In this document: in pieces, positions 31,354 through 36,345 of the stretch
Layout: each line of letters begins with the position of its first letter
Position numbering within the stretch: the first letter of the stretch is position 1
Origin: a bacterium
Lineage (GTDB): Bacteria > SZUA-79 > Acidulodesulfobacterales > Acidulodesulfobacteraceae
NCBI GenBank assembly: GCA_021806885.1
Contig: JAKAPT010000009.1
Coordinates: forward strand, 1 to 36,345
Length of the DNA stretch: 36,345 nucleotides
Reading direction: 5' to 3'
The notes under the pieces: generated by a model
What the model saw: only the letters and a program-made list of their open reading frames with translations
Database searches by the model: none
Told to the model about the DNA's origin: nothing
Position numbers and translations under genes: made by a program

Positions 31354-33734
31354 TGGAAGGGGAAAATATAACTATAACCGGCGTTATAAAGCGGGTTGTA
31401 TTCAGAAATAACGAAAACGGTTTTTCGATTCTAAATATTTTCTCGGACGGCCGGTCTCTAACCGCCTCCGGTACTTTCTTCGATACCCCCATTCCGCAAT
31501 CAAAGATCACCCTGACAGGAAAGTTCTCCCACCATAAGAAATACGGCCTTCAATTTGCCTTCGAAACATACGAGATTTTTACTCCTGGTTCCAGGACATC
31601 TGTAATCGAATATCTTTCCTCAAGCGTTTTTAAGGGTATAGGAAAGTCGCTCGCATCCGAGATTTATGACTCTTTTAAAGAAGACACTATCGATATAATT
31701 GATAATTTTCCCGAAAGGCTTAAAGATGTAAAAGGGATTGGAAACGCTAAGTTCGAGAGCATTGTAAAGGGCTTGAATGAAAGCAGGGGTTTCAGGAAAG
31801 CGATAATGTTTTTCAAGCCCTATCAGTTCAGCGATTATCAGGTCAAAGTAATTTATGAAAGGTTTAAGGATGCATCCGTAGCCGTCGCAAAAAATAATCC
31901 ATATTTATTCACAGAAATCAGAGGTATCGGTTTTAAAAAAGCGGATATCATGGCGCAAAAACTTGGAATCAAAAAAGACGATGCTCACAGGGTCAAAGAA
32001 GCCTTAATCTACTCCGTCAGGGTTCTATGCGAAAACACGGGAAATTCCTTTGTATACTTGAGGGACATTAAAGTTATTTTTGATGATATTATCGAAGGTT
32101 CGGGAGATTTTGGCAATATGGAAATCAATGGGGGTCCTGCGGCGTTAGGATCTGGTACGGATATTACAGGGGAAATGGATTTAAAACCATTCTTAAATGA
32201 ATTAAAAAATGAGAAAAGGCTTATTTTTGAGATTGAAAACGGCTCAAATCTCGAAAGAATATACCTGCCAGCCTATTATTATGCCGAAACCGGCGCGGCC
32301 AGGGAGATTAACAGGATCGTTTCCGTAAAAATGGATGATAAATTAAATAAAATTATGACCCGTTACAAAGAAAAAAAGGAGGATTTTCTCGTTGAATTAA
32401 CCGCGGAACAAAAATATGCCGTCCTGAACGCTCTTAGCCATAAAATTTCTATAATTTCGGGAGGGCCGGGAACAGGAAAATCTACTGTTATAAAGGAAAT
32501 CGTGGAATTATATTCAGGCCGGAAGGTTGCCCTTTGCTCCCTTTCGGGCAAGGCCACTCAAAGGCTTTCGGATATCCTTGGTAATAATATTTCACCCGGT
32601 GTTTCTATTTCTACTATTCACCGGCTTTTGGGCGCGAGATTTTCCGGAAAAGGGAACGATGGAGAATTGAGGGAGGATTCCGCGTATTTTTCTTATGACG
32701 AGAATAACAGGCTTCCTTTTGACCTTATAATCATAGATGAGATGAGCATGGTTGATATCATGATATTTTACAGGCTTCTCAAGGCCGTAAAGGATGAAAC
32801 CGTCCTTGTGCTGGTGGGGGATGTCAACCAGATACCGTCCGTAAACCCCGGGGACGTCCTCAGGGACATTATATATTCTGATTCCATGGATCCTTACAAG
32901 TTAAAGCCCGTTTTTCCCCTTACTTTTCTGACCAGGGTTTTCAGGCAGGCAGAGGGTGGTCTTATAAATATTAATGCCCAGAACATCCTTAAAAATGAAA
33001 AATTTATATTGTGTAAAAAAGATGAAAACTCATGCGAGTTCAGGATTTTTTATAAAAAAGACTACGATTACAAGGAATCCGGAAAAAAAGCCCTTCTGGA
33101 CGACTTGGAGGGTTTCATAAAAAAAGTCGCGGAAAAAAGAAAAAAGGCAAATAACGGGATTATAAACCCGGCCATGATGAAAGACGTGCAGGTACTTACG
33201 CCCATGAAGAGAGGCGAACTGGGGTATTATAACCTGAATAATATTCTGCAGGATATTATGAATCCGGGGCCCGCCGCCCTTGAGGACTGTTTTAAATGTA
33301 ACGGTATAGAATTCAGATCCGGCGACAGGGTGATTCAGAGAAGGAATAACTATGATACAGATGTTTTCAACGGTGATAGCGGGATTATTATCGAAATCAA
33401 CCATTCCGAAAAAAAAGTTATAATCGATTTTTCCGCTGGCACGGACGGTTCAAAAATAGTGGAATATGGTTTTATCGACACGTATGATAATATTGCGCTT
33501 TCTTACGCCCTTTCAATCCATAAATCGCAGGGAAGCGAGTTCGATAATGTAATCATATTGTTCCATCAATCCCACTATATGATGCTAAAAAAGAACCTTC
33601 TTTATACGGCCGTAACGAGGGGAAAGAAAAACGTCGTAATCTTTGGAACATATAAGGCCTTCGGAATGGCGCTGAATTCCAGGGAGGATTTGAGAAATTC
33701 GGGGTTTAAAGACAGGCTTTACGCGACTAAATAG
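31353..33734 (+). CDS. recD2: ATP-dependent DNA helicase, RecD2-like
   Basis: The 793-aa superfamily 1B helicase has the RecD2 layout. An N-terminal OB-like part (ITGVIKRVVFRNNENGFSIL) is followed by helix-hairpin-helix segments (KGIGKSLASEIYD, KGIGNAKFESIV and RGIGFKKADIMAQKLGI) and a two-domain motor. Walker A is SGGPGTGKST with Lys376. Walker B is LIIIDEMSMVD with Asp462 and Glu463. VGDVNQIPSV is motif III, YALSIHKSQGSEFDNVII motif V and YTAVTRGKKNVVIFG motif VI. RecD2 is a 5'-3' helicase acting in genome maintenance without RecBC. Slightly longer than usual because of a Lys-rich insert near residues 565-600. No nuclease partner is near. Confidence 0.93.
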   Translation: MEGENITITGVIKRVVFRNNENGFSILNIFSDGRSLTASGTFFDTPIPQSKITLTGKFSHHKKYGLQFAFETYEIFTPGSRTSVIEYLSSSVFKGIGKSLASEIYDSFKEDTIDIIDNFPERLKDVKGIGNAKFESIVKGLNESRGFRKAIMFFKPYQFSDYQVKVIYERFKDASVAVAKNNPYLFTEIRGIGFKKADIMAQKLGIKKDDAHRVKEALIYSVRVLCENTGNSFVYLRDIKVIFDDIIEGSGDFGNMEINGGPAALGSGTDITGEMDLKPFLNELKNEKRLIFEIENGSNLERIYLPAYYYAETGAAREINRIVSVKMDDKLNKIMTRYKEKKEDFLVELTAEQKYAVLNALSHKISIISGGPGTGKSTVIKEIVELYSGRKVALCSLSGKATQRLSDILGNNISPGVSISTIHRLLGARFSGKGNDGELREDSAYFSYDENNRLPFDLIIIDEMSMVDIMIFYRLLKAVKDETVLVLVGDVNQIPSVNPGDVLRDIIYSDSMDPYKLKPVFPLTFLTRVFRQAEGGLININAQNILKNEKFILCKKDENSCEFRIFYKKDYDYKESGKKALLDDLEGFIKKVAEKRKKANNGIINPAMMKDVQVLTPMKRGELGYYNLNNILQDIMNPGPAALEDCFKCNGIEFRSGDRVIQRRNNYDTDVFNGDSGIIIEINHSEKKVIIDFSAGTDGSKIVEYGFIDTYDNIALSYALSIHKSQGSEFDNVIILFHQSHYMMLKKNLLYTAVTRGKKNVVIFGTYKAFGMALNSREDLRNSGFKDRLYATK

Positions 33735-33752
33735 TTGTATTAAATTAGCCGA

Positions 33753-33780
33753 TTTACTAAATAAATGAAAAGTATATTAT
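33753..33780 (+). promoter_or_regulatory. Putative promoter of the GGDEF/EAL gene
   Basis: TTTACT (33753-33758), a 16-bp spacer and TATTAT (33775-33780) in an AT-rich gap of 91 bp. A weak call, because the whole gap is AT-rich. Confidence 0.35.
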
Positions 33781-33825
33781 TATAAAATACTTAAATTTGG
33801 ATAAATCTATCTGAATTATTAATCC

Positions 33826-36075
33826 ATGAAAATTGATTTTATTTATAAAATCAGAAAAATTATTCCGGAAAGCGTGGACGAGTTTTATGAAAGTATCCTT
33901 GGACTCGAGTCGTTCCGCCAATTTTTCGATAGTCCCGAAAAATTGGAAAACCAGAGAAAGGCTTTTCTGGGTTTATTCGAAAATATCCTGGACAAATATG
34001 AAATATCTATAAAAGGATTAAAGGCCGATAAAACCTGCTCAAAAATCGAATTTTTCTTAGAAAAAGAAACCTGCCTCCAAAAATATATTAAAAAAGATGA
34101 TTACTTGAGTAATATCTCGCAGAAACTGGGCTCTATTCATTATTCCCTGGGAATCCCCCACCCGGTTTTAATGAGATCATTCGATACGTTTGAAGACATA
34201 ATAATAAAAAACATAGGAAAAGCATACGTATATAGAACTCCCTCAGCTACGCGAGGCGGGAAAATAGACGCAATAAACAATTCCATCCCCTTTATAAAAT
34301 CTTTGTTCGAAGGGTTTAAGAATGGAATATCGAGAATATATTTTTTCTATATTATTAAAGATACCAGGGTCCTTGTGGACAAGTTCAGAGAAATGTTTGG
34401 GAATATTCACCCCAAAAGCCTGAATCTTGCAAATGTAAACCTTCTTATAAAAACCCTGAATGAAATTAAAAGAAACGAATTAGACAAACATAAAAGCATC
34501 GACGAGTGCCCCCAGACAAAATTATTCCAAACCAATGAGTTTAATTCATATTTTCCGGGAAGAGACGAAAAGGAAACCTTGGTAAACCTGCATATCAACA
34601 TACATAAAGCAATCAAAAATCTTAGCTACTACATTAAACAGGAAAATTATAATTATTCCATACAGGTCTTTAATGAATTGTTTCGGCTTTTCCTGATGAT
34701 TTCCGTGTTTATTTATTCCAGGACGACCGGTGAAAGCGTAGACCGGGTTAAAAAGGAACTTATCGAACTAACGGATTATGACAAGCTGACCCACCTCTTT
34801 AACAAAGAAAGATTCCTGAAAGAACTGGATCTTTTAAACAAGGAGGGGCTCAAATTTGTCCTTGTTTATTTAAACATAGATTCCTTTAAAACCATCAATG
34901 AGATTTATGGCTATTCTTTCGGGGATACCGTGCTTGTTAAATTCGGGGGCATATTAAGAGGGATATTCAGGCACGAAGGGGATATGATTTCAAGGTTCGA
35001 CAAGGATGAATTTTTTATCATCGCGAGAAATGTCTGGAATGAGAATATAATTCTTAGAAGGCTCAGGGAAAATTTTGATTCGGAAAAGATAATTCTTAAC
35101 AATATAAATATTTCCCTGAAGGTAAACGGCGGGATAATAAAAAGCGATAAACGATTTTCAAGCAATGAACTTATCGGAATATCATACCAACTTGTCAATA
35201 AATTAAAGGAAATGGGAAGAGGGGCTGACAGCAAAGGTCTGCGCGGTAGCAGTTTTATAGGCTATTCCGGGGCTAAAAAACACTTTTCATTGTATAATAA
35301 AAAAATAGAAAAAAAGGATTTTATTTTAAGGGCCATAGAAGAAGACAGGATCATCCCCGTTTTTCAACCTATTCTTAACTTAAAAAACTTTAATATAGAC
35401 AGGGTTGAGGCACTTATGAGGATAAAAGGCAAGGATGGAAAATTACATCACCCGTATGAATATATCCTTATTGCCGAAGAGTTTGGCCTGATTGAGCATA
35501 TGGATCTTATCATGATAGAAAAATCCCTGAAAATTCTCAAGGATCTTAATAATGAGAAGAAAAGAGTAACTATGGATTTGAACCTTTCGGGGGAAGATAT
35601 TACGATAGTCGATTTTATAAATAAAATTGAAAATATAATAGATAAATATTTGATCGATCCTAAAAATGTAATATTCGAAATAACTGAAACCGCGGCAATC
35701 AAAAATATGGATATTGCCTCAGATTTTATAAACAAATTTAAATCCAAGGGGTTTGAGTTCGCGCTGGACGATTTCGGTATCGGGTTTTCATCCCTTTTTT
35801 ACATGAAGAATTTAAAGGTCGATTACGTAAAGCTCGACGGCTATTTTGTTAAGGATATCATAAAATCGGAAGAAAGCTTCTATCTTCTGTCGTCCCTGAT
35901 ATCAATGGCAAAGGCCTTTAATGCCAAGACAATAGCTGAATTTGTCGAAAGCAAAGAGATTTTGCAAAAATTAAAAAGAATGGATGTGGATTACGCGCAG
36001 GGATTTTTTATCGGGAAACCCTTGCCTGATGTAAAAAAAGGGTTTATAATTCCAAAGAAGGTCAGATTATTATAG
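33826..36075 (+). CDS. Globin-sensor-like, degenerate GGDEF, EAL protein (predicted c-di-GMP phosphodiesterase)
   Basis: The 749-aa protein has three parts. Residues 1-160 look like a globin-coupled sensor: FYESILGLESFRQFFDSPEK, then QKLGSIHYSLGIPHPVLM, where His105 would be the proximal haem ligand. Residues about 160-310 are helical and unassigned. The GGDEF domain (about 325-460) has DYDKLTHLFNKERF and NIDSFKTIN, but the signature reads DKDEF (392-396), lacking both glycines, so cyclase activity is doubtful. The EAL domain (about 500-740) keeps all usual catalytic residues: Glu528 (EAL), Asn of NLSGED, Glu618 and Glu621 (EITE), Asp648 and Asp649 (DDFG), Lys669, Glu705 and Gln725. I infer a haem/gas-controlled phosphodiesterase, possibly activated by GTP bound to the degenerate domain. 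Confidence 0.88.
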   Translation: MKIDFIYKIRKIIPESVDEFYESILGLESFRQFFDSPEKLENQRKAFLGLFENILDKYEISIKGLKADKTCSKIEFFLEKETCLQKYIKKDDYLSNISQKLGSIHYSLGIPHPVLMRSFDTFEDIIIKNIGKAYVYRTPSATRGGKIDAINNSIPFIKSLFEGFKNGISRIYFFYIIKDTRVLVDKFREMFGNIHPKSLNLANVNLLIKTLNEIKRNELDKHKSIDECPQTKLFQTNEFNSYFPGRDEKETLVNLHINIHKAIKNLSYYIKQENYNYSIQVFNELFRLFLMISVFIYSRTTGESVDRVKKELIELTDYDKLTHLFNKERFLKELDLLNKEGLKFVLVYLNIDSFKTINEIYGYSFGDTVLVKFGGILRGIFRHEGDMISRFDKDEFFIIARNVWNENIILRRLRENFDSEKIILNNINISLKVNGGIIKSDKRFSSNELIGISYQLVNKLKEMGRGADSKGLRGSSFIGYSGAKKHFSLYNKKIEKKDFILRAIEEDRIIPVFQPILNLKNFNIDRVEALMRIKGKDGKLHHPYEYILIAEEFGLIEHMDLIMIEKSLKILKDLNNEKKRVTMDLNLSGEDITIVDFINKIENIIDKYLIDPKNVIFEITETAAIKNMDIASDFINKFKSKGFEFALDDFGIGFSSLFYMKNLKVDYVKLDGYFVKDIIKSEESFYLLSSLISMAKAFNAKTIAEFVESKEILQKLKRMDVDYAQGFFIGKPLPDVKKGFIIPKKVRLL

Positions 36076-36086
36076 CCCTTAGGGCT
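36074..36086 (+). other. Small hairpin after the EAL gene stop codon
   Basis: AGCCC-TTA-GGGCT overlaps the TAG stop. No T-run follows, so it is a poor intrinsic terminator. GCCCTTAGGGCTTA differs by one base from GCCCTTCGGGCTTA inside the downstream repeat unit, suggesting a shared origin. Confidence 0.5.
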
Positions 36087-36345
36087 TATTGAGTAAAGGA
36101 CATGGTTGACATAATGGTTTTTAAATGGCGGAGAGAGAGGGATGAGCGTCCTTAAGGACGCTAAAAGCGGCGAACCCTCGGACGCCCTTCGGGCTTAGGG
36201 TTCTCATCCAAATATCCGTTATTGAGTAAAGGACATGGTTGACATAATGGTTTTTAAATGGCGGAGAGAGAGGGATGAGCGTCCTTAAGGACGCTAAAAG
36301 CGGCGAACCCTCGGACGCCCTTCGGGCTTAGGGTTCTCATCCAAA
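36086..36345. repeat. Tandem direct repeat, 133-bp unit (two copies, second cut by the window end)
   Basis: Copy 1 is 36086-36218 and copy 2 is 36219-36345; all 127 shared bases are identical. The bases before the copies differ (C and G), so the identity starts exactly there. Each unit contains TTGACA (36106 in copy 1), a GGAGAGAGAGGGAT stretch, a perfect palindrome AGCGTCCTTAAGGACGCT (36145-36162), and a second stem GAACCCT/AGGGTTC (36172-36178 with 36197-36203) capped by GCCC-TTC-GGGC. GGATGA (36140-36145) pairs with TCATCC (36204-36209), closing a three-way junction. No ORF of note lies inside. On the minus strand it resembles a tRNA-Ser 3' half. Confidence 0.92.
36127..36203 (-). other. 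tRNA-Ser-like 3' half with an insert in the T loop (inside repeat copy 1)
   Basis: Reading the minus strand, a type II variable-arm-like hairpin GCCCGAAGGGC (36094+100 region, 36184-36194) is followed by GTCC. Then comes a T-stem GAGGG with loop start TTCG, about 27 nt of extra sequence containing the AGCGTCC palindrome, the loop end AT, and the 16-mer CCCTCTCTCTCCGCCA. That 16-mer equals a T-stem strand (5), acceptor strand (7), discriminator G and CCA. The acceptor strand TCTCTCC and the G discriminator fit serine tRNAs. No matching 5' half, D arm or anticodon arm is present, so this is not a working tRNA. The same structure recurs in copy 2. Confidence 0.5.

Noticed and set aside
36106-36135. 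TTGACA in the repeat unit as a promoter
   Set aside because: No -10-like hexamer lies 15-19 bp downstream; the sequence there is GGCGGAGAGA.
36139-36170. Hammerhead ribozyme-like core in the repeat (GATGA, stem, TAAAA)
   Set aside because: The order recalls CUGAUGA-stem-GAAA, but the core bases read GGGATGA and TAAAA and no cleavage-site triplet is placed correctly, so a canonical hammerhead is excluded.
36086-36345. CRISPR array or integron attC site
   Set aside because: The copies are directly adjacent with a 133-bp unit and no short repeat/variable spacer pattern, and no GTTRRRY core is found at the proper position.

Overview
This 36.3 kb window comes from a Gram-negative bacterium of moderate, rather AT-leaning base composition. 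It begins with the C-terminal part of an outer-membrane beta-barrel protein, and its MurE has the DNPR motif of meso-diaminopimelate-adding enzymes. FtsI carries a PASTA domain, and arginine is often coded by AGG/AGA. Together these fit a deltaproteobacterium-like lineage, possibly an acidophile or metal-exposed one given arsB, but no 16S or other decisive marker is present, so the taxonomy is a weak guess.

Layout: (1) 1-2200: the truncated, visibly GC-richer porin-like gene with a good terminator, then a lone NDUFA9-type NAD(P)-binding protein with its own promoter. (2) 2326-20551: a complete division and cell wall (dcw) cluster in canonical order, mraZ-rsmH-ftsL-ftsI-murE-murF-mraY-murD-ftsW-murG-murC-murB-ddl-ftsQ-ftsA-ftsZ. 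Most genes overlap or nearly touch. It starts from a near-consensus promoter followed by three GTGGTA boxes on an exact 10-bp pitch, the expected MraZ autoregulatory operator. The cluster makes UDP-MurNAc-pentapeptide, lipid I and lipid II, flips and polymerises lipid II, and assembles the Z ring. (3) 20564-23996: a convergent B12/radical-SAM protein, a divergent orphan ABC ATPase sharing a perfect 26-bp palindromic promoter region with it, and a class II aldolase-like protein. (4) 24080-25774: tmRNA (ssrA) with tag ADNYDYALAA, smpB with an apparently near-leaderless promoter, a TlpA-like thioredoxin, then tRNA-Glu(TTC) and tRNA-Thr(CGT) 3 nt apart. (5) 25909-31321: a secreted SIMPL-domain protein, a methyltransferase, Fe-superoxide dismutase translationally coupled to a periplasmic PEBP-like protein, a phosphoribosyltransferase with WrbA, and divergent arsB without a local arsR. 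This stretch has an oxidative and arsenic stress flavour. (6) 31353-36075: RecD2-like helicase and a globin-sensor-like/degenerate GGDEF/EAL protein.

The window ends in the most unusual element: a 133-bp unit repeated in tandem, the second copy stopping at the last base of the window. The shared identity is exactly 127 bp, which suggests a contig end inside a collapsed repeat. Read on the minus strand, the unit carries what looks like the 3' half of a serine tRNA (variable arm, T-arm, acceptor 3' strand, G, CCA) with about 27 nt inserted in the T loop. On either strand it can fold into a three-way junction. This and the recurrent symmetric divergent promoters are the points most worth a second look. 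No gene-free stretch longer than 300 bases occurs.
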